Shown in pieces: positions 8,580-17,145 of a stretch of DNA of 64,000 nucleotides. The position numbers and the translations under genes were made by a program. Location of the stretch: the NCBI RefSeq assembly GCF_009650995.1, contig NZ_WHVV01000003.1, positions 186,001 through 250,000 of the forward strand, read 5' to 3'. The notes under the pieces were generated by a model. It did no database searches. It was not told the DNA's origin and saw only the letters and a program-made list of their open reading frames with translations. The DNA is from Sporosarcina cascadiensis. GTDB lineage: Bacteria > Bacillota > Bacilli > Bacillales_A > Planococcaceae. Every line of letters starts with the position of its first letter. The first letter of the stretch is position 1.

Positions 8580-9227
8580 ATGATGAATATTCTAGTTGTA
8601 AAAGCAAATAACCGTCCAGCCACTGAAGCGATTTCCAGTAAAATGTATGAAACGTTCATGGCTGAATTAGAAGAAAAAAACGTAAACGTTGTAACATACG
8701 ATGTATTTGAAGAGGATACGCCGTATTTTGGCCAGGAATTGTTTAACGCTTTCGGTAAAGTGCAGAACAGTGAAGAGCTGACTGATGTCGAATCACGCCT
8801 GTTGGCTGCTAAACAAAAAGCAATGGATGCCATCTCAGCTGCCGACGTTGTCGTATTTGCATTTCCATTATGGAACTTAACGATCCCTGCTAAACTGCAG
8901 ACATTCATCGATTATGTCTATGCTGCAGGCTTCGCTTTCAAATATGATGCGGAAGGCAATATGATCAGCTTGATGACAGATAAGAAAGCGATCTTCTTAA
9001 ATGCCCGCGGCGGTATTTATTCAGCACCTCAGACGGCTCCGATGGAAATGGCTGTTACGTATATGCGCAATGTATTTGGCGGCGTCTTCGGAATGGAAAT
9101 CATCGATGAAGTCGTAATTGAGGGGCATAATGCCAAGCCGGACCAAGCAATGGAAATTATTGCTGACGGTATGGAAGAAGTGAAAGCTTCGGCAAAACGT
9201 TTGCTGGAAATGGCAGTTCACGCGTAA
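8580..9227 (+). CDS. azoR: FMN-dependent NADH:quinone reductase / azoreductase
   Basis: This 215-residue flavodoxin-fold enzyme reduces quinones and azo compounds with NADH and FMN. Family blocks are visible: the N-terminal beta strand MNILVVKANNRP, FPLWNLTIPAKLQTFIDYV (FMN and dimer contact) and LNARGGIYS. SD AGAGGAG precedes ATGATG, so 8580 or 8583 is the start. It is monocistronic, with its own promoter and terminator, as expected for an electrophile-induced detoxification gene. Confidence 0.92.
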   Translation: MMNILVVKANNRPATEAISSKMYETFMAELEEKNVNVVTYDVFEEDTPYFGQELFNAFGKVQNSEELTDVESRLLAAKQKAMDAISAADVVVFAFPLWNLTIPAKLQTFIDYVYAAGFAFKYDAEGNMISLMTDKKAIFLNARGGIYSAPQTAPMEMAVTYMRNVFGGVFGMEIIDEVVIEGHNAKPDQAMEIIADGMEEVKASAKRLLEMAVHA

Positions 9228-9270
9228 ATCATTTATTTACTAAATGTATTACAGAAATTCAACTCTAACA

Positions 9271-9317
9271 AAAAAACGATATTCATCGGGCTGAGCCTGT
9301 TTGATATCGTTTTTTTT
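9271..9317 (+). terminator. Terminator after azoreductase
   Basis: AAAAAACGATAT pairs with ATATCGTTTTTT, enclosing a small GGGCTGAGCCTG hairpin; a T run follows. Confidence 0.8.
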
Positions 9318-9439
9318 GTATGCACATATAACAGTCAGCCAATAGCTGCCTGTACACGCATTTCAGGAAAAGGGATAATTTTGGTGAATGGTTAATTCGG
9401 CAGGCGTTTATGCGGGCATGCAAAACGGTTCAGACTTTC

Positions 9440-9640
9440 GTTTGATTGCTTCGAACAAGAGTGGGGTAAAGCATTTTCAATGTAACTACTGGCAAAACGT
9501 CTTGATATTGGATTGCATAAGTGGGTATGGTTTGTCCATTCAGAAATATCTTCAAGGCTGTAGCTGGCTGCGATGAATAAGCCAGACGACACAGAAATAG
9601 AGCGACTTCAGGAAGAGGTTGGTTGTTTGGATTTGTAAGT
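9440..9640 (+). pseudogene. Decayed IS3-family orfA transposase remnant
   Basis: Fragments in shifting frames resemble the helix-turn-helix and leucine-zipper parts of IS3-family OrfA. AKRLDIGLHKWVW around 9490-9530 is like the usual AKRLGI...WV block, and NKPDDTEIERLQEEV around 9577-9621 is like its EIERLREEN block. Stops and frameshifts separate them, no orfB follows and no terminal repeats were found. The remaining sequence between 9228 and 9744 holds nothing else I recognise. Confidence 0.45.
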
Positions 9641-9699
9641 ATTAACCAAGTATAAGAGGCTTTCTTGTTTCTTCCTATACGAATACTTTCTCAATAATT

Positions 9700-9738
9700 A
9701 AAACAATCGCTGCCCCGTTCAATCTGGAGCAGCGATTT
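9700..9738 (-). terminator. Terminator of the SH3 protein at 9745
   Basis: Stem AATCGCTGC/GCAGCGATT; read on the minus strand it is followed by a T-rich tract. Confidence 0.75.
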
Positions 9739-9744
9739 TCATAT

Positions 9745-10485
9745 TTATTTGCCTGTTGAATAAGATGCCAACTCGGTAATTGTTTGTCCAGAACCATTTA
9801 CACTTTTAATAATACCGATACCTTTTGCTAAATATTCACGTGCACCGTTAGGATGACGTAGAATCACTACATTTCGGAAACTGCCGGCTTTTACTTTAAT
9901 CGTTTTGGTCGTGCTTTCTACAAGGACTCTACCGGTTGTGTACGTACCTTGTTTTAGCGGATAAGCAACATCCACGAAAATAACATCCGAATTGTTTACA
10001 CCCATCATCAATTCATTTCGGCCTTCAGAATAAAGATAGCTTGAATCAGGATATAGCGGGCTGCTTTTATTGTATAGCTCTGTTAATCTGCCGTTTTTCT
10101 TTACATGGAATGTCTCTCTCTCATCATCCCAGAAAGATGGGGTATACGTAAGAATCAAGCCATCTACCGGTGTCAGACCCTTCGTGACGGTTGTCGGAGC
10201 AACTACAGGGTTTTTCTTGGATAATGCCGAACTATAGACATATCCTTTGCTTTTCCCGGCTTGTACATATGACCATCCTTTTGACGCCGATAGAACGTTC
10301 AGCTTTGTGTGGTTTTTAATCGTACCCAGCTTGGCAGCATTTTGTGCGGGTTTAGCGCGAAGAATAATATCACTTTTTGCACTAACATACATCTCGGTAG
10401 ATTTTGCGGCTTCAACCGGCTGTGGAGACAGGGCCAGGAAACATCCGAAGCATAATAACATCATCATAAACACATTTTTTTTCAT
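9745..10485 (-). CDS. Secreted SH3-domain protein (paralogue 1)
   Basis: This 246-residue exported protein has a signal peptide (MKKNVFMMMLLCFGCFLALSP, cleavage near VEAA). One bacterial SH3 domain follows (around 30-90: LRAKPAQNAAKLGTI, LNVLSASKGWSYVQAGKSKGYVYSSAL), then an uncharacterised beta-rich domain of about 145 residues. SH3 domains of this kind bind peptidoglycan. ATG follows CGAGGAG. A paralogue lies at 15607-16374 with the same architecture and near-identical C-terminal segments such as RVLVESTTKTIKVKAGSFRNVVILR. Function unknown; a cell-wall-associated role is likely. Confidence 0.85.
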   Translation of the reverse strand: MKKNVFMMMLLCFGCFLALSPQPVEAAKSTEMYVSAKSDIILRAKPAQNAAKLGTIKNHTKLNVLSASKGWSYVQAGKSKGYVYSSALSKKNPVVAPTTVTKGLTPVDGLILTYTPSFWDDERETFHVKKNGRLTELYNKSSPLYPDSSYLYSEGRNELMMGVNNSDVIFVDVAYPLKQGTYTTGRVLVESTTKTIKVKAGSFRNVVILRHPNGAREYLAKGIGIIKSVNGSGQTITELASYSTGK

Positions 10486-10668
10486 AATTTCACTCCTCGT
10501 TTTCTAGTAACGCATATGTAAATCGATAGACCAATATCTATCAGTAGACCTATACTCTTATATCATACTATTCAGCCAAATATAATAGCAAGCTGGTTAG
10601 CGAAAAATCCAAAGTCTTCACTGGTTTAATTTTAATTACCTGTTAATGAAAAAAGTAAATCTCTATCA

Positions 10669-10700
10669 TGAAACTTTTATCAAAATTCTTCGTCTGTACG
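10669..10700 (+). promoter_or_regulatory. ECF sigma promoter, copy 1
   Basis: TGAAAC (10669-10674), 16 nt, CGTCTGTACG (10691-10700). The same -35, spacer length and 10-nt -10 block occur at 20555 and 22981. It sits 38 nt from CGTC to the ATG of the decayed gene at 10729, the same distance as in copy 3. Confidence 0.8.
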
Positions 10701-10728
10701 GTCCTTATTAGACACGTGAGGATTATAA

Positions 10729-10972
10729 ATGAAAATAAACCATATATTTCATCTAGCTATAGCAACGGCTGTTGCAGTTCCAGCCATTATGGTACCGCTG
10801 CAGCCGTAAGCGCAAATAATGAATCTGTTTAAGGATTTGTCGAGACAGAGCCCATAAAGCAATTGGAGATCGGGAGTTCTGTAACAGTACAGACTGTAAG
10901 CAAAAGTTCGCCGTTAATATCCGGACGAAACAGGCAGAAGAACATTTTGTGCGTATGATATACGGAGAAGAA
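10729..10972 (+). pseudogene. Remnant of a small exported protein behind an ECF promoter
   Basis: The ATG at 10729 follows GTGAGG and starts a signal peptide (MKINHIFHLAIATAVAVPAI) that stops after 26 codons. A one-base shift restores VSANNESV, completing an AXA-like cleavage site; after one stop, GFVETEPIKQLEIGSSVTVQT and about 30 more codons follow. It reads as a decayed exported protein that was an ECF target. The rest of 10486-11118 shows no other gene. Confidence 0.45.
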
Positions 10973-11118
10973 GGATTGCAGAGGCATCAGGCGCAGTGGA
11001 AAAACAATAAATAAAGGTATCCGTGCACGATTCATTCAGAATATGATCTTGCGCAGGTACCTTTTACTATATAATGAAAGGAGAATAAATACAGATGCCC
11101 GTAAAGGAGTGAAAAGAC

Positions 11119-12039
11119 ATGGAAAGTTACATAGTGATGCAAGGGCGCACCTACCACGAAGAGAAAGAATTAGGTATCCTCTTTTCATTGCAGCAGGACA
11201 GTATAGGCAATGTTCATCATTTCTGGGAACGGATGAAAGAAGTAGTCGAGGGGGATCGTATTTTTCATTATGTTAAAGGGGATATTGTGGCAATCAGTGT
11301 AGCGAAGTCGGGATATAGAGAAGAATACAAGCCAATTACTATCCCGCTTCCCGACAGTGAAAACGCGAAAGGCTATTTAGTGGAGGTCGAGTACTATGAA
11401 CTTGATAAGCCGTTAATGATCGCTGATTCTTTTGATGAAATCCTTCCGCTCCTGCCAAAATTGTATTCTCCGTTTCAAGATAATGCCAATGGCAATCAGG
11501 GCTATCTTTATCCGTGCAATGAAGAACTTACAATCAAACTGGTCGAGCTGATTGCGGATCTGAACATTTACGAAATCGATGAAGAACAGTTGGAATTTGT
11601 GATGGGCACGGTGCAAAAGACTGAACACGATTTTCTAATTCCACTTCTTGCTGAAACCGAATCAGAAACGAAAACTAAAGTAAGAGTAGGACAACAGCGA
11701 TTTCGAAAAGATCTCTTGCCGCTATGGCATGATCAATGTGCACTGTGCGAAATAAAGCTGCCGGAACTTCTTCAAGCAAGTTATGCAAAACCTTGGAAAG
11801 ACTGCACAGCCAGTGAACGCATCAATCCTAACAACGGCATTCTGCTCTGCCGTAACCACGATGCCCTTTATCAGAACGGGCACATTGCATTTGACGGGCA
11901 AGGCAAGATCCATATTTCAACTGCAATACCTGAAGAAGACTACGAAAAGTACGGTCTTCACACAAAGTTGAGAGTAAACAGAACCGAGAACAACAAGCCT
12001 TATCTGAAATGGCATAAGAAGCATATATTTAAACAGTGA
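11119..12039 (+). CDS. HNH endonuclease with EVE/PUA-like N-terminal domain
   Basis: This 306-residue protein has a C-terminal HNH nuclease domain (about 205-285: CALC at the start, ASYAKPWKDCTASERINPNNGILLC, then RNHDALYQNGHI), with the zinc-ribbon cysteines and the catalytic histidine/asparagine in place. The first 90 residues (SYIVMQGRTYHEEKELGIL, FHYVKGDIVAISVA) resemble EVE/PUA-like modules that recognise modified bases. That architecture suggests a modification-dependent (type IV-like) restriction enzyme; this is inference. ATG at 11119 follows AAAGGAG. There is no methyltransferase beside it, which fits such a role. Confidence 0.75.
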   Translation: MESYIVMQGRTYHEEKELGILFSLQQDSIGNVHHFWERMKEVVEGDRIFHYVKGDIVAISVAKSGYREEYKPITIPLPDSENAKGYLVEVEYYELDKPLMIADSFDEILPLLPKLYSPFQDNANGNQGYLYPCNEELTIKLVELIADLNIYEIDEEQLEFVMGTVQKTEHDFLIPLLAETESETKTKVRVGQQRFRKDLLPLWHDQCALCEIKLPELLQASYAKPWKDCTASERINPNNGILLCRNHDALYQNGHIAFDGQGKIHISTAIPEEDYEKYGLHTKLRVNRTENNKPYLKWHKKHIFKQ

Positions 12040-12048
12040 AAAGAAAAT

Positions 12049-12148
12049 GGTGCCTGTGCACCAAACAATCGCGTTTGTTTAAACATTCACGATTATTTAA
12101 ATAAACAGGAAAGTTGAAAATTTCCTGTTTGTTTCGCACACAGGCACC
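12049..12148. repeat. 100-bp palindromic interspersed element
   Basis: The ends are inverted: GGTGCCTGTGC (12049-12059) and GCACACAGGCACC (12136-12148). Inside is a perfect 10-bp stem AAACAGGAAA/TTTCCTGTTT (12103-12112/12121-12130). It lies between the convergent HNH and CCA-fusion genes and could serve both as terminator. It resembles a MITE or REP-like element. Confidence 0.6.
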
Positions 12149-12162
12149 CATGCGTTTATTTG

Positions 12163-14718
12163 TCATTCATCTTTACATAAGTATATTTCCAGCCATTGAT
12201 CTGCCTGTTCTTTTGAAGAGACTTCTCCATTCAACTGGCTTGCTTCGAGATTCAGCAAAAGTTCAGAAAAAAGAGGACCGGGTTTAATCCCTGCTTTCAT
12301 CAAATCGGCACCTGTCAAGTATTTCTTCAGGCTTCGCCTCTTCTCTAAATAGTCTCGGACTGCCTGCTGTTCTCCTGTGCCCACAGCCAAAATAAACAAG
12401 ATGGCTTCATTAGAAAAGGCGTGTAAAAAGAAATGCAATTCACCTGCGTGCTGTGTCTGTTTCCACTTTTCATTTCCTAACAGATCTTTGATTTCTTCAA
12501 TCAGTTTCCGCTCCGGCTTCGTCAGTGCAAATCTTTCCGCCGCGTACAATTTGGAATCGCAATAAAACGGGATTAAAAAGTAATTGAACCAGACAGGCTG
12601 TTCTTTCTCACCGTACAGTTTCTGCACTGCTTCTGCAGCTGTACAGGAAGATTCCATTCGATCCGACTTAACGCCGAATTGCTGCCAGACATTCAGTTCA
12701 AAAAGACGGCGGATGACTTCCGGCGGTCTGCCTTCTTTAAACAAACGTATCATTTCCTCATTAATACGCTGTGTTGTCAACTGTTTCATTTTGTCGATGG
12801 ACTCCAAGGCCAACTTTTCAGTCTGCTCGTCCATCGAAAATCCGAAACGGCCTTCAAAGCGGATGGCCCGGAATATACGAGTCGGGTCTTCGACAAAACT
12901 GAGATTGTGAAGAATTTTAATTGTTTGTCTTTGAAGATCATATTGTCCGCCGAACGGGTCAATCAATTCACCGAAGGATTCTTCGTTGAGCCGGATTGCC
13001 ATCGCGTTGATTGTGAAATCACGCCGCTGCAGATCATCTTCCAGGACGGACTTTTCAACTTCAGGCAAGGCAGCTGGCTGTTCATAGTACTCCAGTCTTG
13101 AAGATGTAACATCAATCGACAACCCTGTCGGATGAGTCCAAGTTGCAGTTCCGAAGCTTTCATGCTCGAGCACTACTCCGCCATAAGCTTTTTGTAACCC
13201 TCTTGCCAAATGAATTCCATCACCTTCAGCCACAATATCAATATCATCATTTGGTCTGTTCAGCAAAATATCCCGAACAATCCCGCCGATTAAATAAACT
13301 GGCATACTCATTTTACTTGCAGTTTTGCCGATTTCCTTCAGCAGCCGGCAGACATCTTCAGGCAGCTGTTTATTCATTTTTTCAGCAAGTTCTATTGCTG
13401 TCAGGCCTTCTTCGATGATTTTATCCGCAAGAACATCACTATACAGTACTTCGATAATATTGGACCTCGTCACAATTCCCACAAGTTCTCCATCTGCGAT
13501 AACGGGCAGGCGTCCGATATTATGCGCAATGACAAGCTCCTGAATTTCTTCCAATGAAGCATCCAGCCCTATTGTATACACTTTGGTTGTCATATACGCC
13601 TTCACCGGCGCATGCCCCAGCCCATGATGATTGGCTTTATCCAGGTCCCGTCTGGTGATGAGCCCGGTTAAATGGCCATTTTCAACAATTGGATAACCTG
13701 AATGCCCGTAGCGGTACATGAGACGGCCGGCCTCTTCAATCGTTGTGTCGGGAGAGAGTGTCTTTACAGGACTGCTCATCAATTCTTTTGCAGTGATTGC
13801 AGGTTTCAGCATCAGATGTAAATCGTCGATCAGCTGGCTGACAATTGCTTCCTTGTCACCTTTTTTTACCGTGGCCGAGCCAGCGTGCTGATGTCCGCCG
13901 CCTCCAAGCTTTTTCAAGATAGGCAGCAGCGTGATCCGTTCGGAATTGGCACGTCCGACCACAACGACAGTCGTTTTCATTTTGACGACGGCAATTGCCG
14001 CATCCGTCCCTTTGACGCCGAGCAGTTTACTCGTCAGCAAAGCGAGTCCATTTTGGAATTTTTCCAGTTCAAATGTGGAAACCGCGATCTCCAGTCCGTC
14101 TATTTCATGGATTTCCGTATGGGACAGGAGATTGTCCAATAAATGCTGCTGTTCCGTTGTCAGCGTTTGTTCTGAAAAACGCTGGACTATTTCCATATTC
14201 ATTCCTTGTCCCAGCAGATAGGACGCCATTTGAAAATCACGTGTTGTCGTATTGTTATACGTGAAATTCCCCGTATCCGTGTAGATCCCCAGCCCGAATA
14301 AAGACGCTTCAAACCTCGAGACAGGCAGCCCGCGTTTTTGAATCTCTTCCAAAAGCAGCGTGACGGCAGCCCCTGTCAGTTCTACAACTCCTTCATCATA
14401 CTGAACATCTTTTTCACCTTTCGGATGATGATCATAGACAATAATATTTCGTGTTTTCGGATCAAAGTCCTGTGGAAGACTGCCGATCCGGGACAGTGAC
14501 GCGACATCGACAATAATCATTTCCGTCACTTGTTCCCATTTGATATGCGCACTTGCAATGAAGTCAAACATGTCCCGGTAAATATTCAAAAAGCGCTGCA
14601 CCCGGGTTTCCAGCTTATCGGAAATCACCAGCTGCGCTTCGGGATAGATCTTTTTTGCCGCAATCATGGAGGCAAGTGCGTCAAAGTCGGTGTTTACATG
14701 TGATATAATAATTTGCAA
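12163..14718 (-). CDS. DHH phosphoesterase-CBS-CCA nucleotidyltransferase fusion
   Basis: This 851-residue fusion has, in order, a DHH phosphoesterase domain (YDHHP near 96), a DHHA1 domain (GGGGHQHAGSA at 272), two CBS domains (about 308-430) and a class II CCA-adding/poly(A) polymerase head (LIGGIVRDILLNRPNDDIDIV at 476, with the DID metal pair), followed by tRNA-binding helices. The same domain order is known from other Gram-positive and some thermophilic bacteria. It could combine oligonucleotide hydrolysis with 3'-end addition to tRNA, with adenylate sensing by CBS. Whether it replaces or supplements a separate cca cannot be seen here. Confidence 0.9.
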   Translation of the reverse strand: MQIIISHVNTDFDALASMIAAKKIYPEAQLVISDKLETRVQRFLNIYRDMFDFIASAHIKWEQVTEMIIVDVASLSRIGSLPQDFDPKTRNIIVYDHHPKGEKDVQYDEGVVELTGAAVTLLLEEIQKRGLPVSRFEASLFGLGIYTDTGNFTYNNTTTRDFQMASYLLGQGMNMEIVQRFSEQTLTTEQQHLLDNLLSHTEIHEIDGLEIAVSTFELEKFQNGLALLTSKLLGVKGTDAAIAVVKMKTTVVVVGRANSERITLLPILKKLGGGGHQHAGSATVKKGDKEAIVSQLIDDLHLMLKPAITAKELMSSPVKTLSPDTTIEEAGRLMYRYGHSGYPIVENGHLTGLITRRDLDKANHHGLGHAPVKAYMTTKVYTIGLDASLEEIQELVIAHNIGRLPVIADGELVGIVTRSNIIEVLYSDVLADKIIEEGLTAIELAEKMNKQLPEDVCRLLKEIGKTASKMSMPVYLIGGIVRDILLNRPNDDIDIVAEGDGIHLARGLQKAYGGVVLEHESFGTATWTHPTGLSIDVTSSRLEYYEQPAALPEVEKSVLEDDLQRRDFTINAMAIRLNEESFGELIDPFGGQYDLQRQTIKILHNLSFVEDPTRIFRAIRFEGRFGFSMDEQTEKLALESIDKMKQLTTQRINEEMIRLFKEGRPPEVIRRLFELNVWQQFGVKSDRMESSCTAAEAVQKLYGEKEQPVWFNYFLIPFYCDSKLYAAERFALTKPERKLIEEIKDLLGNEKWKQTQHAGELHFFLHAFSNEAILFILAVGTGEQQAVRDYLEKRRSLKKYLTGADLMKAGIKPGPLFSELLLNLEASQLNGEVSSKEQADQWLEIYLCKDE

Positions 14719-14934
14719 TTACAGTTCCTCCTTTTAAATGAATGAAACGCGTAGAATATGAAATATTTTCATTCGTATTATATAGAAATATCTTCTTAGT
14801 AAAGATAGCGGATAGTTCTATTCTACAACAACATCTTGTTTCATTACCGGTAAAACTTTCCGACAAATTTGAAATGCTGTCGTTGTGCCCTATACGCATG
14901 CAACTCTATAAAATGAAAAAGGAGAATAGTAGAT

Positions 14935-15555
14935 ATGTCCTATTCCGTACAACTGATAAAAAAAGATGAGCAAATAACGAAAGAATGGTCTGGCGGCGAT
15001 ACTACGCAGCTAGCCATTTATCCTGAAGATGCACAATATACCAAGCGAAATTTTTTGTGGAGAATTAGTACAGCCCAAGTTGAAGCAGAAGAATCTGATT
15101 TCACACCGCTGCCTGATATAGACAGACTAATTATGGTGATCGAAGGGGAAATGACACTGCAGCATGAAGGACATCACCGCGTCCATTTAACGCCTTATGA
15201 ACAGGATCGGTTCAATGGTGGATGGACTACGCGGAGTTATGGAAAAGTGCGTGATTTCAATCTCATGCTGGGAGAAGGCTGCGACGGTGAACTGGACGCC
15301 ATTACGATTGAAAAAGACAGTCATTACGAAACAGTCAGTTCAAATGCGGATAAACGCCAAATTGTTCAGGCTTTTTATTGTGTAAGCGGCCCGGTTTGTC
15401 TGCTGGTTAATGATAAGGAAGAGTTTGATGCAGAGAACGGTGATTTATTTCTGATGCACAGCGAGGGTTTGGACAGGGGTATTACTATCAAAGTTTTCAA
15501 TAAAGCTGATGTCGAAGCGAAAGTTATTAGAGCCGGCGTGGTACCGAATGACTGA
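14935..15555 (+). CDS. HutD/Ves family protein
   Basis: This 206-residue bicupin of the HutD/Ves family shows the family hallmarks WRISTAQVE, the PLPDIDRLIMVIEGEM segment and FNLMLGEGCDG. HutD in other bacteria is tied to histidine use, but no hut genes lie nearby, so the role here is open. ATG follows AAAGGAG. It is monocistronic with its own terminator. The 216 nt before it are AT-rich with no further gene. Confidence 0.8.
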   Translation: MSYSVQLIKKDEQITKEWSGGDTTQLAIYPEDAQYTKRNFLWRISTAQVEAEESDFTPLPDIDRLIMVIEGEMTLQHEGHHRVHLTPYEQDRFNGGWTTRSYGKVRDFNLMLGEGCDGELDAITIEKDSHYETVSSNADKRQIVQAFYCVSGPVCLLVNDKEEFDAENGDLFLMHSEGLDRGITIKVFNKADVEAKVIRAGVVPND

Positions 15556-15561
15556 ACCAGA

Positions 15562-15601
15562 AAAATCGCTGTCCCGAGAAAAGTGGGGACAGCGATTTTT
15601 T
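15562..15601. terminator. Bidirectional terminator
   Basis: Perfect stem AATCGCTGTCCC/GGGACAGCGATT with T runs on both strands, shared by the HutD gene and the convergent SH3 gene. Confidence 0.9.
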
Positions 15602-15606
15602 ATTGT

Positions 15607-16374
15607 TTATTTTCCAGCCTTTACAGATACCAACTCGGTGATAATTTTTCCGTTGCCGGCAGTACTCTTAATTATCCCGATACCTTTAGCAAGATACTCC
15701 CGGGAGCCGTCAGAGTAACGAAGAATGACGACATTTCGGAAACTGCCGGCTTTTACTTTTATCGTTTTTGTTGTGCTCTCTACCAGGACCCGCTCTTCTT
15801 CTGTGAAACCCATCTGCGTTGTATACGTACCTTGTGTTAAAGGATAAGGAACATGTACGAAGAGGAAGTCTGAACTGGATACCCCCATGATCAGCCCATA
15901 TTGATCTTCAATATATGTGAAGCTGGACAATTCCGGATAAACTGGGCTCTTCTTATTGTATAAAAAAGTGTACTCATCTTCTTTTTCCACATAGAATTTC
16001 TCCCTCTTATCTTCGAGAAAAGATGGTGAATAGGTGAGGATTAATCCATTCACAGGTGTCAATCCCTTTGTGACAGTGGCGGGTGCAGCGTTTTTCTTGG
16101 ATAACGCCGATGTATACACATAACCTTTAGATTTCCCGGCTTGGATATATGACCATCCGTTTGAGGAAGATAAGACGGTTACGCTTGAATAGTTTTTAAC
16201 AGTACCCAGCTTATCGGCATGTTGAGCTGGACTTGCACGCAAAAAGATATCTCCCTTTGCATTTACATGCATTTCTGTTGTCTGTGCTGCCGAAGCAGTT
16301 TGTGATGGTACTGTGCAGAAGATGCCAAGTAACAGCAGCATCATGATCGATATTAGTTTTCTGATTTCCTTCAC
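15607..16374 (-). CDS. Secreted SH3-domain protein (paralogue 2)
   Basis: This paralogue of the 9745 protein has a signal peptide (LISIMMLLLLGIFC, cleavage near ASA), an SH3 domain (LRASPAQHADKLGTV to KGYVYTSAL) and the same C-terminal domain with a short insertion. The start is uncertain. The frame opens at ATG 16392 without an SD, a GTG lies at 16374 (used here), and ATC at 16365 sits 8 nt after AGGAG, exactly where paralogue 1 has its ATG. Either a weak GTG start is used or translation begins at the non-canonical ATC. Confidence 0.8.
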   Translation of the reverse strand: MKEIRKLISIMMLLLLGIFCTVPSQTASAAQTTEMHVNAKGDIFLRASPAQHADKLGTVKNYSSVTVLSSSNGWSYIQAGKSKGYVYTSALSKKNAAPATVTKGLTPVNGLILTYSPSFLEDKREKFYVEKEDEYTFLYNKKSPVYPELSSFTYIEDQYGLIMGVSSSDFLFVHVPYPLTQGTYTTQMGFTEEERVLVESTTKTIKVKAGSFRNVVILRYSDGSREYLAKGIGIIKSTAGNGKIITELVSVKAGK

Positions 16375-16483
16375 TCCTATTAATTGTCCCATACATGTAA
16401 GTCTATGCAGTTAACCGCATTACTAGAACAAGTTTTAGAAATAAAACAACAAAACAAAAGCCGATTCGCAATGAATGGGCTTT

Positions 16484-17035
16484 TTACGTAGATTTTTTTA
16501 CTTTTTCAGCACGCGGCCAGAAAAAATAAGAAAGAGAGATTGCGACGTCAATGGCTGCAACCAAAGCCCAAAGTTTCAGCATCTGCAACAAAGCCTCCGT
16601 TTTATCGGCATCTGCAACAAAATAAATCATCCCCGCAAGAAAAGCGCCTCCGATTATAAATGCCAGCACATGCTGCAGGGAACCTTTCAAGGAATGCCGT
16701 GCATGCGCATAGCCCGTTTTCTTTTGGGGTTTTGTGCCCTGCTTCTTAATGTAATAAAGAAAGCGTTCGTCCGCCCACTGAATCATGCTTTTACCAAATG
16801 CGACGGAGATTCCCAGATAAATTGCAGCAATGGCATGAACTTGGGTCGCTGTGGCGCCATTGTACATATCTGTGGCGGTTACGATAATCAATAGCAGGTC
16901 AATGACTGGAGTCAAGGCCAGAAAAAACAATCCAAGGCGTTTTTTATTAAAGAAATAACGCGTAATAAGTCCCGTCAAGATGACCACCCAAAAGCCTATT
17001 TCACAGGCAACAATCGTCCAAGCAATGAAATTCAT
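16484..17035 (-). CDS. Small integral membrane protein (YmcC-like)
   Basis: This 183-residue protein has about five hydrophobic helices (WTIVACEIGFWVVILTGL; LGLFFLALTPVIDLLLIIV; a central HAIAAIYLGISVAFG; LAFIIGGAFLAGMIYF; LWALVAAIDVAISLSYFFW). The pattern recalls Bacillus YmcC, whose function is unknown. A basic loop carries the sequence KKQGTKPQKKTGYAHARHSLKG. It is transcribed divergently from the TetR regulator across two operator-like dyads, so it is a probable target of that repressor. Confidence 0.75.
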   Translation of the reverse strand: MNFIAWTIVACEIGFWVVILTGLITRYFFNKKRLGLFFLALTPVIDLLLIIVTATDMYNGATATQVHAIAAIYLGISVAFGKSMIQWADERFLYYIKKQGTKPQKKTGYAHARHSLKGSLQHVLAFIIGGAFLAGMIYFVADADKTEALLQMLKLWALVAAIDVAISLSYFFWPRAEKVKKST

Positions 17036-17053
17036 CCTATCACCTCTTTATTT

Positions 17054-17067
17054 AATACAGTTGTATT
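17054..17067. promoter_or_regulatory. TetR operator candidate 1
   Basis: AATACAGTTGTATT is an AATACA-NN-TGTATT palindrome in the divergent region, proximal to the membrane-protein gene. Confidence 0.7.
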
Positions 17068-17098
17068 GTTTTTATTATCGTATCACGGCAAACCTTTC

Positions 17099-17112
17099 AA
17101 TACAACTGTATT
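17099..17112. promoter_or_regulatory. TetR operator candidate 2
   Basis: AATACAACTGTATT is the reverse complement of operator 1, 45 nt away. It abuts and overlaps by 2 nt the -35 of the regulator's promoter, which suits autorepression. Confidence 0.7.
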
Positions 17113-17139
17113 GTTATAAAACAAATTGTAGACTATACT
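17111..17139 (+). promoter_or_regulatory. SigA promoter giving a probable leaderless mRNA
   Basis: TTGTTA (17111-17116), 17-nt spacer, TATACT (17134-17139). The ATG begins 7 nt after the -10, about where transcription should start, and there is no SD. Confidence 0.65.
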
Positions 17140-17145
17140 AGTTAT

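Noticed and set aside
9388..9592. Intact small genes on either strand after azoreductase
   Set aside because: Neither has an SD; broken frames match an IS3 orfA remnant better.
12679..14264. Several plus-strand ORFs opposite the DHH-CBS-CCA gene
   Set aside because: They are antisense shadows of a well-supported 851-codon gene.
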